Origin: Bacillus massiliglaciei
GTDB taxonomy: Bacteria; Bacillota; Bacilli; Bacillales; DSM-1321
Assembly (NCBI RefSeq): GCF_900098925.1
Contig: NZ_LT622359.1
Span: 62,001 to 126,000, forward strand
DNA: 64,000 nt
Direction: 5' to 3'
In this document: positions 27,629 through 37,160 of the stretch, piece by piece
Layout of the letters: each line of letters starts with the position of its first letter
Numbering within the stretch: the first letter of the stretch is position 1
Translations under genes and position numbers: made by a program
The notes under the pieces: generated by a model
Told to the model about the DNA's origin: nothing
Database searches by the model: none
What the model saw: only the letters and a program-made list of their open reading frames with translations

Positions 27629-28345
27629 ATGTCATTAAATGGTAAACGAGTAGTTGTTTTAGGGGGTACTTCTGGTATTGGTTTAGCAACTGCTAAAGCG
27701 TTTCTAGATCAATCTGCTCAAGTGATCATTGCCAGCCGTTCTGTTTCCAAATTAAATGAAGCAAAACAAGTTCTTCGTGGCAGTGTAGAAGCAATTGAAA
27801 TCGATTTTCGAAGCGAAGAAAAAGTAGCAGAATTTTTCAGTAAGGTTGGAAAATTTGACCACCTTGTGGTAACAGCAGGTGAAGGCGCAATGGGGCACTT
27901 TAGCGAACTGCCTGTGGCAAGTGCTAAAGAGGCGTTTGATAGTAAGTTCTGGGGGCAATATATTACTGTCCGTTCAGCACTTCCATATTTAAGCAATGAG
28001 AGCTCAATCACCTTAACCTCTGGTGTATATGGCGTTCGTCCTCCTCAAGGCGCTACTACGTTAGCGGCAATCAATTCAGCCATTGAAGGATTGGTTCGAG
28101 GACTTTCCGTAGACCTAGCCCCTATTAGGGTAAACGTGGTTTCACCTGGAATTGTAGATACTCCAATCTATGCTGGAATGTCAGATGATCAGAGGCAAGC
28201 ACTGTTCAACGGCATTGCACAACAGCTCCCTGTTGGACGGATTGCAAAGCCGGAAGACATAGCTGAAACCTATGTATACCTTGCTAAAAATGGTTTTACT
28301 ACTGGGACGGCTGTTCTTATTGATGGTGGAGCTCACTTAGTATAA
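27629..28345 (+). CDS. Short-chain dehydrogenase/reductase
   Basis: A 238-residue classical SDR. NAD(P) site GGTSGIGLA at about residues 11-19, VVTAGEGAM in place of the usual NNAG, and a C-terminal region ending in LIDGGAHLV. The usual catalytic Ser and YxxxK are hard to place: the segment is TLTSGVYGVRPPQGATTLAAINSAIEGL cut as SGVYGV and then INSAIEGL, so the Tyr-Lys pair is absent and the chemistry may be altered. Start ATG 27629 with AAGGAAGGG upstream. Paralogue at 62578 has the same features, so the change is ancestral to both. Confidence 0.85.
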   Translation: MSLNGKRVVVLGGTSGIGLATAKAFLDQSAQVIIASRSVSKLNEAKQVLRGSVEAIEIDFRSEEKVAEFFSKVGKFDHLVVTAGEGAMGHFSELPVASAKEAFDSKFWGQYITVRSALPYLSNESSITLTSGVYGVRPPQGATTLAAINSAIEGLVRGLSVDLAPIRVNVVSPGIVDTPIYAGMSDDQRQALFNGIAQQLPVGRIAKPEDIAETYVYLAKNGFTTGTAVLIDGGAHLV

Positions 28346-28436
28346 TGCCTAAATGGATGTTGAACCGAAGCTTACCACCCTACCAAGCAGCAGCTCTAAC
28401 TAAAATAGAAATAAGGTAAGAATTGAGTGATTTACT

Positions 28437-28474
28437 GGTGGCAACACTGCAAAAGAGTATTGCCGCCTTTTTTT
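28437..28474 (+). terminator. Terminator behind the SDR gene
   Basis: GGTGGCAACACT (28437-28448) pairs with AGTATTGCCGCC (28456-28467), followed by seven T. Confidence 0.85.
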
Positions 28475-28520
28475 GTTCATTAGGCACATAAAAAGATACA
28501 AAAGGAAGTGTTGATTTTTA

Positions 28521-29420
28521 ATGAGTGTACAGGACGAAAATAAATTAACAAAAATAAAAAATTCCCTTGAAAGTCGTGTAGTTACATTGCCTGATGGAAC
28601 TTCTCTACCAAGAATAGGACAAGGAACTTGGTACATGGGAGAAAATCCTCAAATGAGAGAAAGGGAAATCAAAGCTTTACAACTCGGAATAGATTTAGGA
28701 ATGAAACTTATAGATACGGCGGAAATGTATGGTGATGGCGATTCTGAACGCTTAGTCGGTGAAGCAATTAAAGGACGTAGAGATGACGTCTTTTTAGTAT
28801 CAAAGGTGTATCCTCATCATGCGGGATTAGATATGATTGCCAAAGCGTGTGAAAACAGTCTAAAAAGGCTGGGAACCGATCATCTTGATTTGTACCTTTT
28901 ACACTGGCGAGGACGTGTGCCATTAGCAGAAACCATTGAAGGAATGGAAAAGCTACGCAAGGAAGGAAAAATAGTAAGGTGGGGAGTCTCCAATTTTGAT
29001 ACCGATGATATGAAAGAGTTATGGAACACCACTAACGGAAAAAATTGTATGACTAATCAAGTGTTATATCATCTTGGTTCAAGGGGTATAGATTATGATC
29101 TCTTACCATGGCAGCGAGAACATCACATGCCTATTATGGCATATAGCCCGCTAGCTCAAGGAGGTTCATTAAGAAGACAATTGTTAACGGATCCAACCAT
29201 TAAAGAGATTGCAGAAAAATACGCTGTACAACCCTTACAAATCGCTCTCGCTTGGACAATCCGTTCTAACGATTGTCTAGCTATTCCAAAAGCTGTTCAA
29301 GAAGAACATGTACTAGCAAATGCGAAAGCTACTATAATTGAATTAACAAAAGAGGATTTAAATAGACTTGATGAGGTATTTCCGCAACCGACTAGAAAAA
29401 TGCCTTTGGACATTATATAG
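28521..29420 (+). CDS. Aldo/keto reductase
   Basis: A 299-residue AKR with the full tetrad: Asp and Tyr in LIDTAEMYGDG (about residues 67-77), Lys in VFLVSKVYP, His in YLLHWRGRV. It reduces aldehydes or ketones with NADPH, in the line of Bacillus YvgN/YtbE-type enzymes that clear methylglyoxal-like compounds. ATG start with AAAGGAAG upstream. It has its own promoter region behind the SDR terminator. A close paralogue begins at 63433 in the same PfpI-SDR-AKR order. Confidence 0.92.
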   Translation: MSVQDENKLTKIKNSLESRVVTLPDGTSLPRIGQGTWYMGENPQMREREIKALQLGIDLGMKLIDTAEMYGDGDSERLVGEAIKGRRDDVFLVSKVYPHHAGLDMIAKACENSLKRLGTDHLDLYLLHWRGRVPLAETIEGMEKLRKEGKIVRWGVSNFDTDDMKELWNTTNGKNCMTNQVLYHLGSRGIDYDLLPWQREHHMPIMAYSPLAQGGSLRRQLLTDPTIKEIAEKYAVQPLQIALAWTIRSNDCLAIPKAVQEEHVLANAKATIIELTKEDLNRLDEVFPQPTRKMPLDII

Positions 29421-29458
29421 AAATTTTAGAGGATAGACAAAGAGATAGGGGATTGAAT

Positions 29459-29635
29459 GTGTATGTCAACAGAGGTATTGGAAGATTTACTCCAGATGCA
29501 GCTAAAACCTCTTGATATGAACAAATTTCTAGTTATATGGTAGAAAAGGGATGGTACCACGCTTGGGATATGAACGAACAAATCAATTTGGATCTCGATA
29601 ATATTAATACAGCATTAAACTTACCTAATCTATAG
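29459..29635 (+). pseudogene. Small broken gene of unknown family
   Basis: The frame reads VYVNRGIGRFTPDAAKTS, stop, then YEQISSYMVEKGWYHAWDMN and on to LNLPNL and a stop. A TGA for TGG change (TSW) would restore 58 residues. Looks like the end of a once longer protein; I do not recognise it. Confidence 0.45.
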
Positions 29636-29773
29636 AAAATTTTTAGGAACAGTTTAACATTGACCAATAAAATTAAGCTGTATAATATGAAAAACACCTA
29701 TTTATATAATTGATTTTTCAACCAGATTCAATTGAGAGTATCTTACTCATCTAAAAAGGCAGATTTACTTAGA

Positions 29774-29940
29774 TGCTCTCCAGCAACAATTAGGCTCATC
29801 GATTATTGGTAGCAAACAAATGGTAAAAGAATAGCCGCAGACATTTTTGGAGGAAAGCCAGGCGGATGTGATGAAATCATGGTTATTTCCAAAGTTTTCG
29901 ACCACAACGCTAGCTTGTGTTATTGTATAATATGACAGAA
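29774..29940 (+). pseudogene. Remnant of a luciferase-like oxidoreductase C-terminus
   Basis: The reading LDALQQQLGSSIIGSKQMVK, stop, then TFLEESQAD matches the C-terminal [20 protein letters not shown]...TFLKESQAD of the oxidoreductase at 25671-26693, with an in-frame stop and a frameshift before the KVFDHNA-like end. Only about 160 bases survive. It is the trace of a third copy. Confidence 0.75.
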
Positions 29941-29962
29941 ATTACGCAAAGCAATAGATTGT

Positions 29963-30006
29963 AAACAAAATGCCCTAGAATCTTTAGATTCTAGGGCATT
30001 TTGTTT
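29963..30006. terminator. Strong bidirectional terminator
   Basis: A perfect 21-bp stem (29963-29983 with 29986-30006) around a 2-base loop, core ATGCCCTAGAATCT, flanked by A and T runs. It separates the region-2 genes from the minus-strand germination operon. Confidence 0.9.
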
Positions 30007-30033
30007 GCGTTATGGGTTATTCGATAGGGAAAA

Positions 30034-31137
30034 TTAAAGGTTTTGCCTTTTTGAATTTGCATCCGTCAAAGGATCGATATTAATATTGTATTTTATTTTA
30101 ATGTCCATCTTCTCAAACATTTCAATCCATTTTTTTTCTTCCATTGGTTTTGAGAATGGTCTTTTTGTTTGTATGCCAAGCTGTAATGGATCCACTTTCA
30201 ATTCTTGCATCTTTTTAACTAGTTCATGTGTTTGTTTTTCAAGATGGGTTTCGATATCTTTTTTCATATTTTCTAACTGCTTTGGGTCAAATAATTGCTT
30301 CTCTCCCCGGTATTCCTCAATCCTAGTGTCTATATTCACGGTATAGGTCATTGTAGAATAGCTGCTATCGATATCTACTATTATTTTAGATCTAACATGA
30401 CCCAGTACAATTTTAAATTTTTGAATCGGTAAAACTTTTAAGTAGTGGTCGTTGTTTATCAGCTGGAAGATACGATCATCTAAAGATGAAATAGTTTCAA
30501 CTAGCTTGTCATCTTTAAACAAGGCTGTACCTTCATAGTTGATCCCATCCTCTTCTATTTTGAATACAGGCAAGAAAGGATCTGAATAAGGAGTATAGAG
30601 AAAATTTTTAAATTGATGAAGATTAACGACAGTTAATTCTCCTTGGTTTTTTTCCTCATAATGCTTCAGCATTCGGTAAAACGAGTAATCAAAGTTTTCA
30701 TCTTTGTCCAATTGACTTTCCAAGTATTCATCAAAATTTCCTTTTACGATAACTAAATAGATTCTCGGAGAAATATCCGGATCAGTCAATAATACATTTA
30801 TAATGGACATAATCCCGTCTTTTCCAAGTTCATCACTAATTACCAGCATCCGCATTTGTCCGGATTTAATTTCCTGGTAGAAGTTTAAGTTGTACTTCTG
30901 TACTCCCTCCTTTAATAAGCTGACTTCTTGTGACATAACAAACTTATTTTCTTTACTTAGAGGAGGCATAATTGTACTGACTTTTAATTTCCCTTTATCC
31001 CCCTTACTAATTGACAAAAAGGTAACGGGAGAAATTTCTTCAATAAGGTTGTTTTCGGTAAAAGAGGCACAGCCAGATAACCAAAAAGTCATAAAAAGGA
31101 GTATCAATCTTTTACATATCTTTTTATGTAGACGCAT
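30034..31137 (-). CDS. Spore germination lipoprotein, GerAC family
   Basis: A 367-residue Ger(x)C protein, the lipoprotein subunit of GerA-type nutrient receptors in the spore inner membrane. The signal peptide ends in the lipobox LSGC at residues 20-23. The chain then shows the family's RMLVISDELGKDGI and C-terminal domains. ATG start overlaps the end of the permease gene by 14 bases, the usual translational coupling of gerAA-AB-AC operons. The gene is intact, but it lies downstream of an IS insertion in the permease gene, so its expression may be reduced. Confidence 0.9.
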   Translation of the reverse strand: MRLHKKICKRLILLFMTFWLSGCASFTENNLIEEISPVTFLSISKGDKGKLKVSTIMPPLSKENKFVMSQEVSLLKEGVQKYNLNFYQEIKSGQMRMLVISDELGKDGIMSIINVLLTDPDISPRIYLVIVKGNFDEYLESQLDKDENFDYSFYRMLKHYEEKNQGELTVVNLHQFKNFLYTPYSDPFLPVFKIEEDGINYEGTALFKDDKLVETISSLDDRIFQLINNDHYLKVLPIQKFKIVLGHVRSKIIVDIDSSYSTMTYTVNIDTRIEEYRGEKQLFDPKQLENMKKDIETHLEKQTHELVKKMQELKVDPLQLGIQTKRPFSKPMEEKKWIEMFEKMDIKIKYNINIDPLTDANSKRQNL

Positions 31138-32146
31138 GTTTTTTACCCGCCTCTTTTTTCATTACTAAAACAATAACAAGTGGAACAAGAAAATAGCTTA
31201 TGCTTCCAACTATAATTCGAAGATTAAGTAAAAAGTTCTGCTTCTCCCAAGACTTCCAAAATAATTCATTCACAAGAACCATTCCGATAAAAATAAGGAA
31301 TACACTGAATAACAAACCTTTTCCACTGGACGGCTTGCTCATTTTACCAAAAGCTATTTTAGATGCTCCATAAAACAATAGTAGAAATAGAGAAACTGCA
31401 AAAACTAGGTTAAATAATTCAAAGGAAAGCATGATCATATCAATTCGTTCAAACACTGGGTTTTGAAAATAACGGGACATATTAATAATTGGATATTGAG
31501 TTTTACTTAAATAATTGGAACCGAAAAAAAATAGGGATGCTATAAATAGGAATACATACTCTACAACGGTGATAGCGTTGCCGTAAGACAAATAGCGAAA
31601 GGTTTTATTATTTGTTTTAAGCCATGGCCCCAAAAATACCAGAAATTCTGGACCAGAATAGGAAGACAAAATTAAAAAAAAAGCTTTCCAATTTTCTACT
31701 TTCCACTCCATTGGAATAAGTGGATACAAATCACTGAGTTGAGCTATTGGGGGAAAGAAGAAAAAAACGAAAAATGTGATTATCCAAAATGTACAGAAAA
31801 AAGAAATCAACACAAAACGAATGGTATGTTCAACGCCCTTACCTGCGACATAAAAACAGAACAACAAAATAAAAAAGACAAGATAATTTGTATCTGTTGA
31901 TGGAAGTATAAATGTTTGAACAATTTCGCTGAATCCTAACGTTATGACGGAAAGTTTAAGTAGAATAAAGAACAACCCGATGAAAGAGAGAAATCGTACC
32001 AATTTTTTCCCAAACAATTGGACAAATCCATTATATCCATTGCTAGATAAACGGGTTAAAAGCCACTTCGATAAAAGAAAAAGGTTTAGTTGGGATGTAT
32101 TTCGCAAGTAAAATTTGAGCCATTTATTAATTAAAAACTGAGCCAC

Positions 32147-32899
32147 TTAAACTGAACTATTTTCTAGCCATTCTTTTGTATCTAATATTCGATACGATGG
32201 TCCAACCATGTCTATCATATAAGCTCTATGTGTTAGTCGATCTGTTAGAGCTGCTGTTAAAACTGGATCATGAAAAACTTCTTCCCAGCGATCAAATGAT
32301 AAATTACTTGTAACGATGGTAGATGCTCGTCCTGCACGTAGGGAAAGATGAGTAAATAATAATTCTGCACCTTCTTTATCAAAAGAAATATAACCTAGCT
32401 CATCGATAATCACTAAATCATACTTTTCAAACCTCAACTCAAATGAACGTAACGTTCTTTCAGAACGGCTCTCCTTTAATTGATTGACTAGTGATGAAAC
32501 GGTTGTAAAATACACCTTATACCCAGCTAAACAAGCTTCAATTCCTAAACCAATCGCAATATGAGTTTTACCTGTTCCAGGTGATCCAATTAATAAGACA
32601 TTCTGTTTTTCTTGAATAAAATCTAATTTCTTTAAATGTGAGAGGCGAGAGGCCGCATTCTGCGGTAATCTCTCTATCTCTAGTTCGGTTAATAGTTTCT
32701 TTTCAGGAAAATTTGCAGAACGAATCCGATTCGCTTTTGCTCGCACTTCTCGATCTTGCATCTCTTGTACCAATGCGTGATATAAAAAATCCTCTGCTGT
32801 CTGATGTTGTTTCCACGTTTCATCTTCTTGAATAAATGCCCGAATACTTGGTAGTCGAAGTTCTTTACACATTTCAATCATTTCTTGTCGCTTATCCAT
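32147..32899 (-). CDS. istB: IS21-family helper ATPase IstB
   Basis: A 250-residue AAA+ ATPase related to DnaC/DnaA. Walker A is GSPGTGKTH at about residue 104-112 and Walker B is LVIIDELGYI at about 168. IstB selects target DNA and stimulates the IstA transposase. Start ATG overlaps the istA stop by one base (TAATG), so translation is coupled. Confidence 0.95.
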   Translation of the reverse strand: MDKRQEMIEMCKELRLPSIRAFIQEDETWKQHQTAEDFLYHALVQEMQDREVRAKANRIRSANFPEKKLLTELEIERLPQNAASRLSHLKKLDFIQEKQNVLLIGSPGTGKTHIAIGLGIEACLAGYKVYFTTVSSLVNQLKESRSERTLRSFELRFEKYDLVIIDELGYISFDKEGAELLFTHLSLRAGRASTIVTSNLSFDRWEEVFHDPVLTAALTDRLTHRAYMIDMVGPSYRILDTKEWLENSSV

Positions 32900-34452
32900 T
32901 AATGAAGCACCCCTGTCTTTTTAGTTTCGAATAATGCTGTAATGGCTGAAAGATTTTCAAGAGATTGGGTGGTGACCTCATTTTTGGAATGTACAGTTTT
33001 ATGAATGTGTTCGCCTTGATTAGCTAAGAAGATAATCTTATCTGTTGATATTTGAACCATAGGGTTCTTCTCAAGTTGTTCAACCGCCGCTAAGACTTTT
33101 TCTAGATTGTTATGTTCTTTTAAATAGATAAGTAACTCTAGAAAATCTCGCTCATTTCCAATATAATAATCTTTGTATAATTTTTTTATTTTTGTTGGTG
33201 CTTGACTCAAACATTCACTTTGAGCCAATGCACCTTTTTTCTTTTCAAATGTCCGTAAATAATGATAGATATCCATTACCCACTGGTGGCTCTGCCAACT
33301 TCGTTTATGAGTCGCGATACACGCCTTTTCACTAAAAATAAGTATTTTTTCCGCACTTGCTTTTACTTTGACCCATTCTCCAACATGTCCTTCTGGAACA
33401 GAATAACGATTTTGTCTATAAGTAATTGTGCTGTATTTGTCTACTCTAAATTCAAACAACTCAGATGCATCAAATGGAATAATATCTGCACTTACTTGCC
33501 GAGCTGCACGTTCTTCTAGCTTTAATTCATGGTGTGTTTGGTTTTTCTTATAATGTTTACGAGAATTTAATTTCATGATGATTTCTGTTAGATAGGCCTG
33601 AGCTTCTTCTATACTTGTAAACGCATCTCGATGGGCAAATGCTTTCCGGCGGATGTATTCTACACTACGCTCCACATGCCCTTTCTGATTTCCCTTTCTC
33701 GGTTCACATAGTCGTATTTTAAAATGATAATGCATCGATAGATTTTTCATACCATCAGTAATCTCACGATCGGTTCCTATAAAGTTTTTTACAACAGTTC
33801 GCATATTATCGTATGTGAATACCTCTGGTACAAAGCCCAAATAGTTAATACACTTTACATGTGCATCTTGTACACAAACTATTGTTTCTGATTCATACAA
33901 ATAAGCAAATCGATCATTACTATATGGTAGGGTAAAGACCGCCATTGAAAGAGAACGTAAGGTTTGATCAATGAATAATTTTACTTCTCCCCAGTCAAAT
34001 TCAATCTCATGACCAGCAGTTGCCTTTTGACGAATAAAGACTTCTTTTTGACGTTTCTCCTCACTATTCACAAAATTTCTAACAGTGGTGTAACTAATTT
34101 CAAAGCCTTCATCTAATAACTTTTCATGAATATCAATCATTTTTAGTTGTTGCTTGTGCATTTGATGTTGTCGTTTGTACTCGTTGTCTTTTAACATTTT
34201 TCGAATACGTTTCATAACGGATGGTGTTAATGCACGTTTATTTCCTTTCCGTTTTTTATACGACGGAGGCGTTAGATAGTTATCTGTAATTGGTAACTCC
34301 CTTATATCTAGCTGTCTTTTTTCAAGATCTTCTTGAATATACTTTTTTACAGTATTGCGAGAGATCCCAAGCTCCTTTGCAATTTGACGTTGACTCTTAT
34401 CTTCTTGATGAAAGGCAAGTAGCACTTTCTGTTTCTTCTCCAATGAAATCAC
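32899..34452 (-). CDS. istA: IS21-family transposase IstA
   Basis: A 517-residue DDE transposase. N-terminal helix-turn-helix (RQIAKELGISRNTVKKYI, residues about 20-37), then the catalytic residues: Asp in EFDWGEVKL at about 152, Asp in TYDNMRTVVK at about 213, and Glu in GHVERSVEYIRRKAF at about 259. It cuts and joins the IS ends. ATG has weak spacing from a GAGGTGA site. No stops or frameshifts. Confidence 0.95.
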   Translation of the reverse strand: MISLEKKQKVLLAFHQEDKSQRQIAKELGISRNTVKKYIQEDLEKRQLDIRELPITDNYLTPPSYKKRKGNKRALTPSVMKRIRKMLKDNEYKRQHQMHKQQLKMIDIHEKLLDEGFEISYTTVRNFVNSEEKRQKEVFIRQKATAGHEIEFDWGEVKLFIDQTLRSLSMAVFTLPYSNDRFAYLYESETIVCVQDAHVKCINYLGFVPEVFTYDNMRTVVKNFIGTDREITDGMKNLSMHYHFKIRLCEPRKGNQKGHVERSVEYIRRKAFAHRDAFTSIEEAQAYLTEIIMKLNSRKHYKKNQTHHELKLEERAARQVSADIIPFDASELFEFRVDKYSTITYRQNRYSVPEGHVGEWVKVKASAEKILIFSEKACIATHKRSWQSHQWVMDIYHYLRTFEKKKGALAQSECLSQAPTKIKKLYKDYYIGNERDFLELLIYLKEHNNLEKVLAAVEQLEKNPMVQISTDKIIFLANQGEHIHKTVHSKNEVTTQSLENLSAITALFETKKTGVLH

Positions 34453-34727
34453 CTCTATACGCTCCTAACTCTATGAAGTTAGGATTATTTTCATATAAAA
34501 GTGGCTCACTTTTCAATTGCTATGGTGGCTCAGTTTTAGCTTATCAAATACATTGGGATAATATCCCGACAGCTATAAGCACCCAAATCATATATGGATT
34601 GATTAAGATATTTGGCATAATCAGAAAAAAGTATAGCATTTGGAGGCGATTTACCAACAACATGGCATAGAACCCATTATAGGTTTCATTCTTTTTAAAT
34701 AATTGGTGGGTTTCCATCATCATCAAG

Positions 34728-36209
34728 TCATCTCCTAGTTTTATATCTCTTCAGTTTTAGAGGTTTAAGATGCTCTGGACGCTCCAACATCTTGGTTAAT
34801 GGCCCTCGAATGAATAAGTCTATCCAATCCTTTCTAAAGAAAGGGGAAACTGGTGAAAAATAGGGTTGCTTGATTGAAGACAAGCTATTAAGATGGGCTA
34901 AAATAGCAATGATTCCTAGTGCAATCCCAATTATTCCAAGTAAAGAAGAAAAAACAAGAAGCATCAATTGCATTAATGAATTTGCTTTTGTCATAAGGTA
35001 GTTGGGGATAAGAAAGGAAGCTATCGTCGAGATCCCAACCATGACAATTAATACGTTGCTAGCGAATCCAGCCTCAACAGCCGCTTGGCCAATCACAATA
35101 CCACCAATAACCCCAAGTGTTTGACCTGTTTTTGTAGGCATCCTTAAACTTGCTTCTTTTATGATTTCAATAAAAATTAACATGATAAATGCTTCCCAAA
35201 AAGGAGTGAAAGGAAGCTTACTCCTTGAGTCGACCAAGACCAGAAGTGTTTGCATAGGAATCATTTGATAGTGATGAGTTGTCAATGCCACATAGATAGG
35301 AATCAATGAGACTGACAGAAGAAAACAGACATATCGGATGATGCGCAAAAAACTGGCAACTACCCATCGATTAATATAGTCCTCGGGTGATTGGAACAAA
35401 TGGAAAAAAGTAATGGGTGCAACAAGAGCAAATGGTGTATTGTCTACCAGAAGGGTGATCTTTCCTAATCCCAGAGAATAAGCAACTACATCAGGACGGT
35501 CAGTTTGCTGAAACTGAGGAAAAATACTGTTTTGATGTTCCTCCATGAATGCCGCAACTTGAGAGGAGTCAAAGAAGAGATCAAAATTAATTTCAGAAAT
35601 CTTCTCTTTGACTGTTGAAACAAAATCTGGATTAGTCAGCCCCTCTATGTACATTAAAACAACACTTGTCTCACTCATAGAACCGACAGTAAACTTCTCT
35701 GCTTTCAGTTCATGTATGGGGAGTCGTCTTCGAATAAGCGTAATATTTTGTTCTACTTGTTCACTAAAGCTGTCTTTTGCTCCGAACAGGATGGTTTCTG
35801 TTTCAGATGTTTCAATGGCACGTCCAATAGGATTTTGTAATGGCACAGCTAACCAAAGGTTTTGCGAAGAATCAAATAACAAAATGGACCCTGAAAACAA
35901 CTGTTTTTTTGCCTCTATAAAAATAGGAATGTGAATAATTGAGGAATTCACAATGCAATCTTGAATAGACGGTTTGGAACAATTAGTTAAAGGATTTATA
36001 ATGCTTTCATTTAATTTTTCTGTGTCAATGAGAGTTCGTATGTAAACAAGATGAATTTTTCGAATATCGGAAATGTCAATTTCCACAAATTCTGCATCAT
36101 CCATTTGAACGAGGCTTTTTTTCAGAGCTTCTATCGATAATTCTGATTCAGCTATTGATTGAGTAACAAGCTTACGTTCAATTTGTTTTTTTTCCCAAAA
36201 CATGTACAT
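34728..36209 (-). CDS. Spore germination protein, GerAA family
   Basis: A 493-residue GerA-type receptor subunit of the spore inner membrane. The N-terminal soluble domain holds TETILFGAKDSFSEQVEQNI and IRRRLP; the C-terminal half has several hydrophobic segments with LGVIGGIVIGQAAVEAGF, typical of GerAA. The start chosen is ATG 36209 with GAGGGGTGGG upstream; the longer frame to 36236 has no site. Its stop is 5 bases from the first ATG of the permease gene. First gene of a gerAA-AB-AC operon whose second gene is disrupted. Nutrient specificity cannot be told. Confidence 0.92.
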   Translation of the reverse strand: MYMFWEKKQIERKLVTQSIAESELSIEALKKSLVQMDDAEFVEIDISDIRKIHLVYIRTLIDTEKLNESIINPLTNCSKPSIQDCIVNSSIIHIPIFIEAKKQLFSGSILLFDSSQNLWLAVPLQNPIGRAIETSETETILFGAKDSFSEQVEQNITLIRRRLPIHELKAEKFTVGSMSETSVVLMYIEGLTNPDFVSTVKEKISEINFDLFFDSSQVAAFMEEHQNSIFPQFQQTDRPDVVAYSLGLGKITLLVDNTPFALVAPITFFHLFQSPEDYINRWVVASFLRIIRYVCFLLSVSLIPIYVALTTHHYQMIPMQTLLVLVDSRSKLPFTPFWEAFIMLIFIEIIKEASLRMPTKTGQTLGVIGGIVIGQAAVEAGFASNVLIVMVGISTIASFLIPNYLMTKANSLMQLMLLVFSSLLGIIGIALGIIAILAHLNSLSSIKQPYFSPVSPFFRKDWIDLFIRGPLTKMLERPEHLKPLKLKRYKTRR

Positions 36210-36474
36210 CCCACCCCTCTTATTGAGAAAAAACATTTCTAGTCGTACTTGAAAATTCCATATTCATACACATTATTAGCAATTTAATTTTAAAATATAC
36301 AAAACATGTAGAGATGCATAACGACCCAAGAGGAACAAAGGCAATCCATAATAGATAGGCCTTCTTCATCTTAAAGATTGTTATAATATAGAAGTGTCTA
36401 AAGCTAACTGTAGCTTTGGATGCTCTTTTTTGTCCAAAACACGAATCTTACTAGCCAGGGAGTTAAAATTAGAG

Positions 36475-36789
36475 ATGAATAACAAAGATATAGCAGAGAT
36501 TCGAAAACAATTTAAGTTGGATAACGATTTACTGAAAATAGTGGAAAGGGCATTTCAGCAGGTGGTTGAAGACAAAACGTATGAAATGAAAGCAAGCCAT
36601 ATCGTTCCGAGTTACGCGTCCAAGTCCATTAAGATCAGCACAAAAATAGCGAATATTGCGATCAGTCCTTAAGACTTGAGATATGTCAAACAGGTCAATT
36701 ACAATGGCAAACGCTGTTTATTGATCGAGGTGGAAGAAGACACGATGATTAAAGGATTTAAGCTGCTTACGGAAGAAATATTGGAGTAA
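36475..36789 (+). pseudogene. DUF4317 gene remnant with internal deletion and a stop
   Basis: It opens with MNNKDIAEIRKQFKLDNDLL, the typical DUF4317 N-terminus, then jumps to a C-terminal part (YEMKASHIVPSYASKSIKI). It meets TAA at 36670-36672 and continues in the same frame as DLRYVKQVNYNGKRCLLIEV to LLTEEILE. Full DUF4317 proteins are near 390 residues; here about 100 remain, so most of the middle is deleted. A dead gene; its normal function is unknown. Confidence 0.75.
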
Positions 36790-36837
36790 GAGAGATTGGG
36801 AGATCCTTCAGCCAGCTAACTAAAATGGACAAGGGAA

Positions 36838-36891
36838 AAAACCTCATTTAGCCCTGCTACGGTGAACCGTACCATAAGTAAATGAGGTTTT
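36838..36891. repeat. Dispersed repeat family A, complete copy
   Basis: The outer arms AAAACCTCATTTA (36838-36850) and TAAATGAGGTTTT (36879-36891) pair over 13 bases, with an inner hairpin TACGGT-GA-ACCGTA at 36858-36871. This is the fullest copy of the family and is shaped like a bidirectional terminator with an inner stem. Confidence 0.8.
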
Positions 36892-36929
36892 AAGCAGTTT
36901 TAATTCCTTAAGCAATAAGACGTCAAAAA

Positions 36930-36963
36930 CAAAGAACTGTAGGCATTTGTCTACAGTTCTTTG
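36930..36963. terminator. Terminator-like hairpin
   Basis: CAAAGAACTGTAG (36930-36942) pairs exactly with CTACAGTTCTTTG (36951-36963). The stretch 36964-37120 behind it shows only a short frame ending LNQKLSTILNSIQ, perhaps the tail of a lost chemotaxis-type gene. Confidence 0.6.
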
Positions 36964-37123
36964 CAATTCATCCAATAGTATTCCTTCAAAATTGCTGAAA
37001 ATCTCTCCATAGACATGAAGGAATTAAAGAATTTAAATCAAAAGCTATCAACCATTTTAAACAGTATTCAATAGAAATATAAAGCGAGTTTTGCTAACGT
37101 ATCGTTGCAAAAAAAATAACTAA

Positions 37124-37149
37124 AGACTCTTACCGTCTCGTAAGAGTCT
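37124..37149 (-). terminator. Terminator of the TetR gene
   Basis: AGACTCTTAC (37124-37133) pairs with GTAAGAGTCT (37140-37149); the A run on its left gives a T run for minus-strand transcripts. It is 12 bases behind the TetR stop. Confidence 0.85.
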
Positions 37150-37160
37150 CCTTTATAGTT

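Larger units (their letters stand above)
32096..34552 (-). mobile_element. IS21-family insertion sequence, complete, 2457 bp
   Basis: Ends are TGTATTTCGCAAG at the left and the complement TGTATTTGATAAGC at the right. Both ends carry two TGAGCCA boxes about 23 bases apart, the multiple transposase-binding sites typical of IS21. A 6-bp direct repeat TTGGGA flanks it at 32090-32095 and 34553-34558. It carries istA and istB in the usual order with a 1-base overlap, both intact, so the element is probably active or recently so. It interrupts a gerAB-type gene. Confidence 0.93.
31124..34723 (-). pseudogene. GerAB-family spore permease gene split by an IS21 element
   Basis: The N-terminal part (34723-34553) reads MMMETHQ through MIWVLIAVGILSQ; the C-terminal part (32089-31124, 321 residues) begins LNLFLLSKWLLTRL and carries the membrane segments of a GerAB spore permease (APC-type fold). 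Removing the IS and one copy of the TTGGGA duplication joins them in frame as GILSQ-LNLFLL, giving about 378 residues, normal for the family. AGGAG lies upstream of the ATG. As it stands the gene cannot give a full permease. The C-terminal frame stays open into the IS end, so a truncated product starting at 32146 is possible but would lack the first membrane segments. Confidence 0.9.

Noticed and set aside
32146-32147. GerAB piece starting at 32146 as an intact short permease
   Set aside because: Its first residues are coded by the IS end and the true N-terminal part is found beyond the IS at 34553-34723.
36210-36330. Sigma-G promoter ahead of the gerA operon
   Set aside because: A TGAATA box is seen on the minus strand, but no matching -10 box at the right distance.
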